In this document: positions 31,356 through 39,632 of the stretch, one piece after another | How positions within the stretch are numbered: position 1 is the first letter of the stretch | Layout: each line of letters opens with the position of its first letter | Virus record (IMG/VR): IMGVR_UViG_3300025645_000146 | Coordinates: 1-42,503 of that record | Source: a virus | Length of the DNA: 42,503 nucleotides | Strand: one strand, 5' to 3' | Program-made: the position numbers and the translations under genes | The notes under the pieces: model-generated | Told to the model about the DNA's origin: nothing | Database searches by the model: none | Seen by the model: only the letters and a program-made list of their open reading frames with translations

Positions 31356-33244
31356 TATCTACGACCTGAACTTTGTACGTCTAAACGTGTTGCCCCAAGC
31401 CTCCACCTGTAGTCTTTACGACTAGCAGTATTGTCATCATCTGACTCAAACCTAAGTACCAACTGCCTACTTCTGGTTCGCAGACTAGAGAAAGTAGATG
31501 TATTCGTTACTTGAGTAGTAGAGTCTGTAGTTAAGCTGTCACCATTAAAGTTTCTACTTTTAACTACTATATTCATGGCTGGTGATGGCGCTGTGCCTGA
31601 CTGTGTATCAAACTTTATATCAGGTATAAGCTTTTTAACAAAAGCAAAGTTCTCGCCATCAGCTATGTCTATGTCTGCTGATTCTATAAAGACACCATCC
31701 ATGGCATTGTCATCATCATTAAATCCTGTTTCATGTAAGAACAAACAACTTGTAGAAGAACTTGTGCCTGATGCTATAGGTTTGTTTTCAATACCAGCAT
31801 CTAGCCAAGCATATCTAACTAAAGAACCTATGCTCCAAGAATTTTCTTCGTAGTTGTAAATAACATAACGTGAAATTTCATCAGTTCCATCTTCTAAGGA
31901 TGGATAGAAAAACCACACTTCTGCAAATTCAGTATTAACAGCGACATGACATTTGTAAGCTTGAGATACGTTTAGATCAGAGAATACATAGTCTTGTACT
32001 GAACAAGGTAATTTTTGTACAGAACCATTGTAAAAATAGAAAGCATTTTTGGACATAAAGAATACACCTGTAGGTGAGTTACCAAATGCTTTAGGTCCTA
32101 TCAAACCAGCACCTTCGTTAATTAAATTAACTGCAAATATAAGAGGTGGTCCTATAAAGGTCATGCTATACAAACTGGTATCTGTCCACACCAATACTTC
32201 TTGTCTTGATTTTAGACCGCCAACTATAAGAGAACCGCTAGACAATCTAACATCACCAGCACTATTTGTGCTCAATGGCTCAAACTCTAAAGCATTTTCA
32301 GAGTCACTAAAGGCTATAAGCATAGGATCTACAGCACCAGTCCTAGCACTACCGCTTATTGGGTCAGCTCCTAATACTATTAAATGTCGATCTGTTTCTG
32401 ATGTAATGACCTGTAAACCTACAGTGGGTACTAAGTTAGCACCAGATGTACCTGACAAGCTGACAGCTCTTGTAGACAGGCCATCGTTCTCTACCCATCT
32501 GTAAATACTGCCACCTCTAGGATTTATAATTAAATCTTCACCAAAGTTATCATGTGTCCACAGTCTTAATTGTCCAGTATCAGACAAAGCATTTGTAGAT
32601 CCAAATGTACTAGCAGACCATGCTCCAGAACCCCAACCAGCAGCTTGTACATAAACATCTAAGCCTGAGTTTATTTGGTAAACACCATCAACTCCAGAAC
32701 CACCATTACCACTGTCACTACTGTTTGCAGTAACAGTATCTCCGCTAGTGTCTTTGGCTGTAAAAGTAAAGGTGTTGGCATTAGCCACACCTGTAATCTT
32801 ATATTCTTGGTTTAAAACAGCAGCTGTTATCAGGCCACCTAGTGAAACAGAACCAGCTATAGTTACAAAGTCACCCACTACTGCTCCATGACTTGAATCA
32901 GTAGCTGTTATTAAAGATGAACCATCAGTAGCAGCGAAAGTTATGCCATTAGTGGTTGTAGCTCTTATAGGAGTAATATCGTTGTAACTACCACCATTAT
33001 CTATGTAGTATTTAGATGTAGTGCCAAAACCAAGATAGCGTGAACCACCGAGTGAGATCCAACTGTGTAGTGCTCTGGCTGTGTCAAAAAATACGTTGGT
33101 GCTTTTTTTTGCCCAACCACCAACTTTTTCTACACCGCCTTTTCTGAAACGTACTAAATTACCATCGACCCAACCATTTTCATTAGAATAGTTAGTTTCT
33201 TCTTTGTTAATTCCCGGCTTAAAATTAAATTTTGTGAGTGGCAT
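31355..33244 (-). CDS. Tail hub / DNA-stabilisation-like protein (P22 gp10-like)
   Basis: 629 aa. The N-terminus (FNFKPGINKEETNYSNENGW, then NLVRFRKGGVEKVGGW) is characteristic of a family of podovirus tail proteins related to P22 gp10, which form the tail hub or nozzle under the portal. The rest is beta-rich with segments such as GASNLVPTV-like strands and EVWFFYPS, consistent with a beta-propeller. Neighbouring gp4-like and adaptor genes support a P22-type tail machine. Exact fold not verified. Confidence 0.75.
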   Translation of the reverse strand: MPLTKFNFKPGINKEETNYSNENGWVDGNLVRFRKGGVEKVGGWAKKSTNVFFDTARALHSWISLGGSRYLGFGTTSKYYIDNGGSYNDITPIRATTTNGITFAATDGSSLITATDSSHGAVVGDFVTIAGSVSLGGLITAAVLNQEYKITGVANANTFTFTAKDTSGDTVTANSSDSGNGGSGVDGVYQINSGLDVYVQAAGWGSGAWSASTFGSTNALSDTGQLRLWTHDNFGEDLIINPRGGSIYRWVENDGLSTRAVSLSGTSGANLVPTVGLQVITSETDRHLIVLGADPISGSARTGAVDPMLIAFSDSENALEFEPLSTNSAGDVRLSSGSLIVGGLKSRQEVLVWTDTSLYSMTFIGPPLIFAVNLINEGAGLIGPKAFGNSPTGVFFMSKNAFYFYNGSVQKLPCSVQDYVFSDLNVSQAYKCHVAVNTEFAEVWFFYPSLEDGTDEISRYVIYNYEENSWSIGSLVRYAWLDAGIENKPIASGTSSSTSCLFLHETGFNDDDNAMDGVFIESADIDIADGENFAFVKKLIPDIKFDTQSGTAPSPAMNIVVKSRNFNGDSLTTDSTTQVTNTSTFSSLRTRSRQLVLRFESDDDNTASRKDYRWRLGATRLDVQSSGRR

Positions 33245-33273
33245 CTCTTAACTCTACCATTACTAAAATAAAT

Positions 33274-33699
33274 TTAAGCTATTCTTATGATGGCAGCAGT
33301 CGCACTAGCTGCTGGAAAAACGACCGTGAAGTCTCCAGCTGTGCTTGTCTTGTCTCCTCCAAAATCAATAGTAGCCAAAGCTTTGTTTGAGTTTGTTGAG
33401 TTGTAAATTAGACAACCTCTAGCAGTCACTGTAGCTGTACCAAATGTCAGGTCAGCAAAATCTACAATAGCTGTAGTACCAGATATTGCTGGTGTCACGT
33501 TAGTCAACGCTGCTCCAGCTGCTGTGTAATTTGTACCAGACACTTCTTGTGCAGTTGAGTAGGCTGTCGTGCCAGCTCCCATAGTTGCTGATGATGTGTA
33601 TAAAGCTAACTTGATAGAGTCAGCTCCGTTAGTGAGATTGTGTCCTTCAACAAGAATTTCTTGTTTAAAACTTGTGCATATTGCTGATGTAATTGCCAT
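33274..33699 (-). CDS. Conserved marine-phage structural protein
   Basis: 141 aa, beta-rich (SIKLALYTSSATMGAGTTAY, TAIVDFADLTFGTATVTARG, GDFTVVFPAASATAAIIRIA). Proteins beginning with an unsplit helix and ALYTSSATMGA-T-TAYS are frequent beside head-tail connector genes in marine phages. No signal or enzyme motif. Probably a minor virion protein, possibly a surface decoration. Confidence 0.76.
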   Translation of the reverse strand: MAITSAICTSFKQEILVEGHNLTNGADSIKLALYTSSATMGAGTTAYSTAQEVSGTNYTAAGAALTNVTPAISGTTAIVDFADLTFGTATVTARGCLIYNSTNSNKALATIDFGGDKTSTAGDFTVVFPAASATAAIIRIA

Positions 33700-33702
33700 T
33701 TC

Positions 33703-33987
33703 TTAAAGCTCCTTTATTATCCTAGCCATGTCTTCATGGCCTTGTTGCCTTAATAAATTCACATATGTCACGTTTTTAGAATTTATTGCGTTCTTAATAC
33801 TATGTAAGATTACAGTATAAACTTGATTTTGAAAAGCCATAGCCTGTTGTTTTACATGCTCTGGTGCATCCATAGAAATCTCACATATTTTCTTAGTCGC
33901 TTGTTCTGCCCAAAACTCAGGGTCGTGCCCTTTGTTCTGTGTGGTGTGAACATTAACTTTTCCTAATTGTATAAAACTATCTGTCAT
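33703..33987 (-). CDS. Conserved hypothetical protein (head-tail region)
   Basis: 94 aa, helical (EFWAEQATKKICEISMDAPE, FQNQVYTVILHSIKNAINSK). It resembles small proteins found between connector genes in other marine phages, function unknown. Its start overlaps the upstream gene by 4 bp. Confidence 0.74.
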   Translation of the reverse strand: MTDSFIQLGKVNVHTTQNKGHDPEFWAEQATKKICEISMDAPEHVKQQAMAFQNQVYTVILHSIKNAINSKNVTYVNLLRQQGHEDMARIIKEL

Positions 33988-34703
33988 CCTTTATATGGTT
34001 CTGGTGGTTCTTCATCTTTATGTAAAACCAATCCATGTTCTGCTAATTTTTCGTCTATATCTTCAAATGGACCTATGATCCATTTACCTTCATGTGGCAC
34101 TGCTACTAATGGTTTATCTAATCTATGGAAACCGTATAGCCTATCTGTTGCTACTACATTAGAGTCTAACACTGTAGATCTTGAACTAATACCTACCGTT
34201 ATGTCTGCTTCCATACACTTGCATATCCAAAACTCTACACAAGCTCTGCCAGCTTCTGCAAAGTGCATGTTCTCTTTGTAAGAAAAATCTATGCCGTATA
34301 AGTCAATAGCGCCAACCTTGTTAAACAAAGCAAAAGCAATAGCATAAGCTACTGTATTGTTGAGATAAGCACAGCGGGTAGCATTACAAACATCTTCTAT
34401 TGGGTAAACCACAGCACTAGGAACTCTGTCGTCAAGCTCACAGGTATAAATAGGATAATCTGCTTCGGGTAGTATTCTAGTCAAAGCACTGGTTTGTTTA
34501 CCCGCATCGTTACTATCAAAAAAACGACTTGCTGGATCTAACATAAACATTCTGTCTGTTTTGTATACAGCAGCTGCTGAGTTTATGGTCCAAACTTCAT
34601 CCCAAGTTTTACCATTCTCTAAACCCACAGCAAAATCTACTTGAGATATGCCAAGGCCTACTAGAGCAACTCTCTTGCCCTCTAATGATTCAATGGGTTG
34701 CAC
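33984..34703 (-). CDS. Conserved phage protein, DUF115/MptE-like
   Basis: 239 aa Rossmann-like protein. It has a glycine loop KRVALVGLGISQVDF at the start, WTINSAAAVYKTDRMFMLDP, and DLYGIDFSY in the middle, a pattern that recalls DUF115/6-hydroxymethylpterin pyrophosphokinase-like (MptE) or sialyl/glycosyl-transferase-like proteins. Its home in the head-tail module suggests virion modification or a scaffold role; enzymatic activity is not established. It is coupled to both neighbours by overlaps. Confidence 0.62.
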   Translation of the reverse strand: MQPIESLEGKRVALVGLGISQVDFAVGLENGKTWDEVWTINSAAAVYKTDRMFMLDPASRFFDSNDAGKQTSALTRILPEADYPIYTCELDDRVPSAVVYPIEDVCNATRCAYLNNTVAYAIAFALFNKVGAIDLYGIDFSYKENMHFAEAGRACVEFWICKCMEADITVGISSRSTVLDSNVVATDRLYGFHRLDKPLVAVPHEGKWIIGPFEDIDEKLAEHGLVLHKDEEPPEPYKG

Positions 34704-35350
34704 TAAGATATGCCAGTGCGTAACTGATCGTATCTATATTCATCGCGTGTGCCACGACCTTCTGATAGAGTTTTCATTCTGCCAACTGCCTCCTTAAATC
34801 TAGCCTCAAATTGGCCAATGACATCAGGGGGTTCTTTTAGAAAGATAGCTCCTTCTACTAAACTTCCGTACAACAAAGCATCTGGATAATCAGAACTTAA
34901 CACTGTTGTACCGCTGTCACTACCACTCGTTAAAGAGGCTGGTTTATACAAATAATGTAATTCAATAGTATATGCGGAGTCTGGAACTGGGGCAAGTTCA
35001 AAAGAAGTATCATCAAACTGTGAATAATACTTGGGTTGTCCTGTAGCAGATGAAGAGGGTGCATACTCTTTAATAAAAGACGCATGCTTAAAATCTAAGT
35101 AATCGTATGTATTACTGCTAGTAATTGCCAAACTAAATGGCGCATAAAAATCTGTTGGTGTTGCTAGAAATCTATTACTAGCAGTTAGGGTAGCTGAAAC
35201 ATTTTTTCTTTGATACGGCAGCTGAACCATATTGAATATGCGATCTTCTGCTTCCTGTATAAATCTAGGCAGTTGTGTTGTAAAAGTAGTTTCTGAGACT
35301 TGTAAGTAGTCTTGTACTGCTGTTTTAAGTGTTGCTAGTGTAAAACTCAT
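34703..35350 (-). CDS. Head-tail adaptor protein
   Basis: 215 aa. Helical start (LATLKTAVQDYLQVSETTF, LPRFIQEAEDRIFNMVQLPY), then a beta region and a C-terminal helix (FEARFKEAVGRMKTLSEGRG). This is the pattern of the phage adaptor family that sits between portal and tail in podoviruses. The stop overlaps the next start; the gene begins inside the end of the 103-aa gene. Confidence 0.78.
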   Translation of the reverse strand: MSFTLATLKTAVQDYLQVSETTFTTQLPRFIQEAEDRIFNMVQLPYQRKNVSATLTASNRFLATPTDFYAPFSLAITSSNTYDYLDFKHASFIKEYAPSSSATGQPKYYSQFDDTSFELAPVPDSAYTIELHYLYKPASLTSGSDSGTTVLSSDYPDALLYGSLVEGAIFLKEPPDVIGQFEARFKEAVGRMKTLSEGRGTRDEYRYDQLRTGIS

Positions 35351-35658
35351 GTTGTTATCGTGACTGTTCCAAGGCTTGCTGTCAATTCAAAAGAGGTCAA
35401 GCTAGTGCCTAATTTTCCATCTCCAACATTAGTGTAAAGTGTAAAAAAGTTGTTGGTGTCTTTGTTTTCTGTCCTAGCATCTTTTATAGCTTGTGGATCT
35501 ACAGGCGAAGGTTTTGGCATAAGCTGTGGATGTTTAGCATTCCATTGATCTTTACCAACCAATAAACCGTCCCACGTTTTCCTTAGATCTTTATGTTTGT
35601 AGCGAAAGCCAGTGATGTCACAAATTCCATAAGCATTTTTGTTGGATGCAAAAGCCAT
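35347..35658 (-). CDS. Conserved phage virion protein (connector region)
   Basis: 103 aa. YGICDITGFRYKHKDLRKTW then DGLLVGKDQWNAKHPQLMP is a recurrent signature of small proteins encoded between connector genes in phages of Proteobacteria; the C-D-x-x-G-F and LRK-x-W motifs may bind metal. The C-terminal ELTASLGTVTITT is a single copy of the beta-repeat unit. Its function is unknown but position is conserved. Confidence 0.78.
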   Translation of the reverse strand: MAFASNKNAYGICDITGFRYKHKDLRKTWDGLLVGKDQWNAKHPQLMPKPSPVDPQAIKDARTENKDTNNFFTLYTNVGDGKLGTSLTSFELTASLGTVTITT

Positions 35659-36353
35659 TATGCGTTGTTGTAGCTTCTTAGGTTAGGAGATATGTTGAAA
35701 GAACTTCTGTCTTCATCGGTAGACAGAGCTCTGTCAAACTCTTCTTCGTATATAGCTTTAAGTTGTCCTGTCAGCTGTGGTGCTCTTTTCATAGACATGT
35801 AGTAAGCCAAACCAGCTGTTAAACAAGGATAAAACCTAAACGGTAGATCCATTGTATTAGTAGCAGAGTCTGCGTCATCCATTCTAGTAAGCACGTTCAT
35901 GTGAACAGTGTAAGTGCTTGAGAGATCAGGTGTTGGCCAAACAGTTATTGTAGGTGACAGCTGCTTGTCTATGAAGTATTGATTTGGTTTACCTGTAGAT
36001 GACTTATTCGTAATGTGTGCATACTCAGCTCTACTGAGTCTGCTTAAAGGTATGTCTGTAGTTTCTGAACCAGAGGTTTCTCTGATAAATACGTCTAGCA
36101 CATCAATAGGTGCAGTAGCGTTGATACTATCAACATTGTATGTTTTGCTATCTTTCACCATGGCTACAGTTTTTTCTGCAACCGTCCATTGGTTAAGTCC
36201 TCTATTGGCCCACTCTGCCAACATAATATTTAAACTTCTAGTTGCGCTCTTGAGGTCGTAACCAGTGCGTAGCTCTATGCCACATCTTTCAAAAGCTTCT
36301 TCAATGTATTCAGCTACATCAGGCTCAAAATTCTTACTGCTACTTGTCGCCAT
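35658..36353 (-). CDS. Head-completion / tail-accessory protein (P22 gp4-like)
   Basis: 231 aa from ATG at 36353; an extension to 36386 would lie inside the upstream gene and lacks a better start. Features: VAEYIEEAFERCGIELRTGY at the start, SLNIMLAEWANRGLNQWTVA, a Y/F-rich central beta part, VWPTPDLSSTYTVHMNV and a C-terminal helix. This matches gp4-like tail accessory factors that join the portal to the tail hub. Overlaps the upstream gene by 14 bp. Confidence 0.8.
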   Translation of the reverse strand: MATSSSKNFEPDVAEYIEEAFERCGIELRTGYDLKSATRSLNIMLAEWANRGLNQWTVAEKTVAMVKDSKTYNVDSINATAPIDVLDVFIRETSGSETTDIPLSRLSRAEYAHITNKSSTGKPNQYFIDKQLSPTITVWPTPDLSSTYTVHMNVLTRMDDADSATNTMDLPFRFYPCLTAGLAYYMSMKRAPQLTGQLKAIYEEEFDRALSTDEDRSSFNISPNLRSYNNA

Positions 36354-37035
36354 GTTCTTTATCCTCTGGAGCGTATAGATTATCAAATGTTATGTTTGGG
36401 TCCATATAGCTCTCATGTTGTTCTGCTGAATGTGTCCATTGTGAAGGCATAAAATCAGGAGCTCCTTCACCAACACGCCACAAGGCTGGGTTTGTTGCTC
36501 TTACTCTATTGTTAGGTAGAGCCACAAAGTTACCAGTCCAAGGACCAGCTTCTGTTAAATATAACACATGTGACTGCTTATGTTGAGCTGGGTCATCAGC
36601 TATCGAGTTATCTGTGTAGTCAACTGTAAACATATACTTACCTGTTACGAACTCTCCTCCTATCTTACATATCCATGGAGATGAGCTTACCCTGTCCATA
36701 ATAACCACAGAATGGTCGTGACTCAAGCAATCCCAAGGTTGTGCTAGATGATCTTCCATTGGTTCTGGCCATTCTTCTAAAGGCACGTCTGCTACTAAAG
36801 CCTGTATGGGCATCCTTGCCCACATAGCTCCGCCATGTACATTTGGTGCATCTTCCATGTCGTCTATTTCACAACCTGTAAAAACCACCTGAAAAGACAA
36901 TGATCTGTCTGGTAATGTGTTTACTGCTATAGCTAAAGCGTGTAGATACTCGCCATGATAATTGCTATGGTTAGCCGTAAACTCTTTTCTTACCCAGCAT
37001 TTAAACTGGGGTATGTTTGATATTAAATACGCCAC
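36340..37035 (-). CDS. Conserved marine-phage protein
   Basis: 231 aa, beta/aromatic-rich (FKCWVRKEFTANHSNYHGEY, LSFQVVFTGCEIDDMEDAPN, HGGAMWARMPIQALV). A Trp-rich acidic end (MPSQWTHSAEQHESYMDP). Similar proteins occur next to connector genes in other marine phages, function unknown. Possibly involved in head completion. Confidence 0.74.
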   Translation of the reverse strand: MAYLISNIPQFKCWVRKEFTANHSNYHGEYLHALAIAVNTLPDRSLSFQVVFTGCEIDDMEDAPNVHGGAMWARMPIQALVADVPLEEWPEPMEDHLAQPWDCLSHDHSVVIMDRVSSSPWICKIGGEFVTGKYMFTVDYTDNSIADDPAQHKQSHVLYLTEAGPWTGNFVALPNNRVRATNPALWRVGEGAPDFMPSQWTHSAEQHESYMDPNITFDNLYAPEDKEHGDK

Positions 37036-37057
37036 AATATTTAATCCTATTATTTAT

Positions 37058-37288
37058 TTAGATTGAAAAGTCGCCACCTCTGATAGCTGCACCCATGCCT
37101 CTTGCTACACCTTTTGTTTTGCCAATACGACCACCTTTTGACATGTATTTGGTGCCTTTACTACTAGCGCCACCGCCTTTTGACATATACTTAGTGCCTT
37201 TGCTTTTGCCTTTAGCCATGCCACCTTTGGACATATATTTAGTGCCTTTAGCTGCTCCGCCTTTGTTCATACCCTTAGTGCCTTTCAT
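37058..37288 (-). CDS. Basic glycine-rich repeat protein (KGTKYMSKGG)
   Basis: 76 aa. Three tandem copies of KGTKYMSKGG separated by short Ala/Gly/Lys linkers (GMAKGKS, GASS) follow KGMNKGGAAK; then a short Arg-rich end (GKTKGVARGMGAAIRGGDF). It is strongly positive, with no hydrophobic core and no Cys, so DNA binding or condensation is a natural guess. AGGAGTAATT precedes the ATG. First of four consecutive basic small proteins (37058-38194). Confidence 0.72.
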   Translation of the reverse strand: MKGTKGMNKGGAAKGTKYMSKGGMAKGKSKGTKYMSKGGGASSKGTKYMSKGGRIGKTKGVARGMGAAIRGGDFSI

Positions 37289-37296
37289 AATTACTC

Positions 37297-37599
37297 CTAT
37301 CTTCTGCCAAACAAACCATTGTTGTTTGATCTTGATTTACTTATCTTACCACCTGTAGAGGCGAATGTAGAAACATTAGTTGGCTTACCACCAACACCTT
37401 GTTTTTTTGATCTCTTGCGTTTTACAGCAGAAGATATTTGTTTTTTACTCATGCTAGAAGCTTTAGAGGCTGGTACGCACTTTGGATAACTTCGTTTAGA
37501 ACCTTTGGTTTTAGATCTACCGCATTTTTTATAGCCACCACCTTTTTTTGGTGCGCCTATATCAACCCAGTCATCTTTAAACCACTTCGTCAAACTCAT
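37297..37599 (-). CDS. Small basic Cys-containing protein (DUF5872-like)
   Basis: 100 aa. Begins KWFKDDWVDIGAPKKGGGYK, then CGRSKTKGSKRSYPKCVPAS with two Cys, and KQISSAVKRKRSKKQGVGG. This W-x-D-I-x...C-G-R...YPKC-x-P pattern is a recurring family in marine phages and some giant viruses; I recall it as DUF5872. Strongly basic C-terminus (KISKSRSNNNGLFGRR). Virion or DNA-binding role possible; untested. Confidence 0.76.
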   Translation of the reverse strand: MSLTKWFKDDWVDIGAPKKGGGYKKCGRSKTKGSKRSYPKCVPASKASSMSKKQISSAVKRKRSKKQGVGGKPTNVSTFASTGGKISKSRSNNNGLFGRR

Positions 37600-37601
37600 G
37601 C

Positions 37602-37886
37602 TTACACTCTAGGCATTTTTGTTTTCTTTCTTCTGTCATTCTGTATCGCACCGCAACCTCTGCCCTGAACCATGACTGAACCGCCTTGGTTAAACTTGAT
37701 TGCTCCACCAGCAGCTTTCTTTTTACCCTTATACTTGCCACCCATTTTTTTATACTCTTTAACCATGTAAGCATTAGCATAGGCTGATGGGTAAACATCA
37801 AACTTAGCTTTGGCCTTACTTTTAGCTTTTCTGTATAAGCTTGGATTTGATACGCTTTTAGGTACTTGTGATCTTGATATTGCCAT
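37602..37886 (-). CDS. Small basic protein, conserved in marine phages
   Basis: 94 aa from ATG at 37886, the internal Met before AISRSQVPKS; an upstream in-frame ATG at 37898 lies inside the previous gene. YRKAKSKAKAKFDVYPSAYANAYMVKEYKK is the family hallmark (VYPSAYAN), and GGAIKFNQGGSVMVQGRGCGAIQ carries the GG-V tail seen in other virion proteins. Basic throughout. Function unknown. Confidence 0.72.
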   Translation of the reverse strand: MAISRSQVPKSVSNPSLYRKAKSKAKAKFDVYPSAYANAYMVKEYKKMGGKYKGKKKAAGGAIKFNQGGSVMVQGRGCGAIQNDRRKKTKMPRV

Positions 37887-38194
37887 TAGCACTTCCACCT
37901 TCTTCTTGCTTGCCTAATTCGTGAGTTAGGGTCATTTTTTGTTTTAGCAGAGCTTTTCTTTAATTGTCCAAGCGACCTTGCACAATAAGACTTACGCCTT
38001 TTAGCTGCCGTGCTACCTTTCTTTACTTTGCCTGTTACAGCAGTTTTCAACTTAGAACCGGGGTTAGCTTTGCGATAAGCAGCTACACCCTTTTTAGTCA
38101 TGCCAGCGCCTTTACTGGTAGGGCGGTAGTTACCGCCCTTTCCAGTCGTCTTGCTTATAGGTTCAGCTTTTTTTCTAGGTTTTTTTACAGCCAT
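37886..38194 (-). CDS. Small very basic protein (DUF6321-like)
   Basis: 102 aa. Hallmarks: GAGMTKKGVAAYRKANPGSK then LKTAVTGKVKKGSTAAKRRK, SYCARSLGQLKKSS, and a C-terminal NDPNSRIRQARRRWKC. This GMTKKGV-x-x-YR-x-x-NPGSKL family occurs widely in phages and nucleocytoplasmic-type viruses and is strongly cationic; I recall it as DUF6321. Possible packaged DNA-binding protein. Overlaps the next gene start by 1 bp. Confidence 0.78.
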   Translation of the reverse strand: MAVKKPRKKAEPISKTTGKGGNYRPTSKGAGMTKKGVAAYRKANPGSKLKTAVTGKVKKGSTAAKRRKSYCARSLGQLKKSSAKTKNDPNSRIRQARRRWKC

Positions 38195-38197
38195 TCA

Positions 38198-38599
38198 TTA
38201 ATAATTCTTATTCAAGACCAATATGATCGAATAAGTATCACCACTTGAATGTCCTACAGTTGTTAAATCAATATCACCTGTTACACCACTACCCGCATTA
38301 TTGGGTATGCCTGTAAACAAATCATAGTATTCATCACCTGTGCTATCTGCTGGTAAACCAGTTAAAAGTACATTTGTACTAGCATCAAATTCAAGATTGA
38401 CACCCATACCTCTTGTGGCCCAGTAAATACGAGCAATGGAAACAGAGGAACAAGCGACACCGCTATTATTTGATCCTAAAGCCGATACATCAACCTTTTT
38501 GACAGCACTTTCTCCTGTACCGTCAGATACATTGGTAAACTTCAAGATGGCAATGTTTAAGCCATCTTGTATTGTTTGTGAGGTTACTGCGTCTGCCAT
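38198..38599 (-). CDS. Hypothetical virion protein (capsid region)
   Basis: 133 aa, beta-rich with Gly/Ser/Asp (SQTIQDGLNIAILKFTNVSD, GVACSSVSIARIYWATRGMG, GDIDLTTVGHSSGDTYSIIL). AGGAGTAAATT precedes the start. Compact beta sandwich-like; could be a decoration or spike-type protein. No recognised family. Confidence 0.72.
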   Translation of the reverse strand: MADAVTSQTIQDGLNIAILKFTNVSDGTGESAVKKVDVSALGSNNSGVACSSVSIARIYWATRGMGVNLEFDASTNVLLTGLPADSTGDEYYDLFTGIPNNAGSGVTGDIDLTTVGHSSGDTYSIILVLNKNY

Positions 38600-38608
38600 A
38601 ATTTACTC

Positions 38609-39514
38609 CTAGCTTAGATTCATGTTAATGAGTGAGTATTCTGTATTAGCTGATACAGCCATTACATCACCAATTTCCATTAACACGTTATCTGTTGCTG
38701 GAGCAACTCCACCAGCTGTTCCACCTGAACGTACTGCTGCGTTACCTACAACTAAAGTTCCTACAGTTAGCAAAGCTGCTGGTCCTGAAATTACTGCCCA
38801 ACCAAAATAGTCTGCTGTTAGATCAACTACTGTAGCTCCCATAATCGCACCTGTTTCTGTTGCTGGAGCAACAATAAGGTCGTTATTTGGGTCGGCCAAT
38901 AATGATAGTTGCGAGCTAGTTGTTAAAGCAGTTTTAAGTGCATCGTAACAAGTTATTACTACTGATGGGTCTGATGAATGATCGTGAGCTGGATTAGATT
39001 TTACTCTAAGCATTTGCCCTTCACCATTTACGTCATTTACCCAAAGATAACCATTTGCATATTGATTTAATGTTAAATCAGTACCACCTGTTTCTACAGA
39101 AATAGCTGTTTCACCAGCTGCTACTGCTGCTGTTGCTGTCATATTTGCGTGGTCAGAGACTATTGCTGGTTGTTGTAAAAGCTTACCAGCTGTTACTCCT
39201 GTTCCACCTACTCCAACATAACGATAAACATTATTTCCATAAACCAACTTAGCTCCTAATGGAAATAGTTGTGTTGCACTTTCTGCGTAAGGGTTAGCTG
39301 TACCATATTGACTGCCTCCTTTACCTACGATTAAATCAGCTGGTCCAAAACCAGTTGCTGCAACATATTGAATATGTCCACCATCATCAGTAAAAATATT
39401 ACCATCAGCGTTTATTACTAAACCATCAGTAACTGTACCTGTCGATGCAGCTACGTCTATAGTTTTAAAACCACCTTGGGACCTGACTGGTCCACTAAAT
39501 GTCGAATTTGCCAT
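38609..39514 (-). CDS. Virion protein, capsid-region beta-rich
   Basis: 301 aa. The N-terminus (STFSGPVRSQGGFKTIDVAA) resembles structural proteins in open-ocean phages. The rest is beta-rich with Gly/Thr (VNADGNIFTDDGGHIQYVAA, VSDHANMTATAAVAAGET). GAAGGAGGAAATT precedes the ATG. It follows the early operon whose terminator lies between 39582 and 39617, so it needs its own promoter or read-through. Could be a head decoration or spike protein. Confidence 0.72.
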   Translation of the reverse strand: MANSTFSGPVRSQGGFKTIDVAASTGTVTDGLVINADGNIFTDDGGHIQYVAATGFGPADLIVGKGGSQYGTANPYAESATQLFPLGAKLVYGNNVYRYVGVGGTGVTAGKLLQQPAIVSDHANMTATAAVAAGETAISVETGGTDLTLNQYANGYLWVNDVNGEGQMLRVKSNPAHDHSSDPSVVITCYDALKTALTTSSQLSLLADPNNDLIVAPATETGAIMGATVVDLTADYFGWAVISGPAALLTVGTLVVGNAAVRSGGTAGGVAPATDNVLMEIGDVMAVSANTEYSLINMNLS

Positions 39515-39581
39515 AATTTCCTCCTTCGGAAATAAGTCTTATCATCTCGGCTTGTCTGCTAGGTCAGTTGATAAAACAATA

Positions 39582-39617
39582 TAAAAAAATCCTAGTAGTA
39601 AAATCATACTACTAGGA
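39582..39617 (-). terminator. Rho-independent terminator of the nucleotidase operon
   Basis: Perfect 11-bp stem TCCTAGTAGTA / TACTACTAGGA (39590-39600 and 39607-39617), 6-base loop, and seven T on the minus strand (39589-39583). It lies 16 bp after the stop of the nucleotidase gene and separates the early operon from the virion genes downstream. Confidence 0.9.
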
Positions 39618-39632
39618 CCTTAAATTAGCAAA

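Noticed and set aside
37095-37358. Plus-strand hydrophobic frame opposite the KGTKYMSKGG gene
   Set aside because: Antisense of a Lys-rich repeat automatically gives Leu/Pro-rich translation; no ribosome site.
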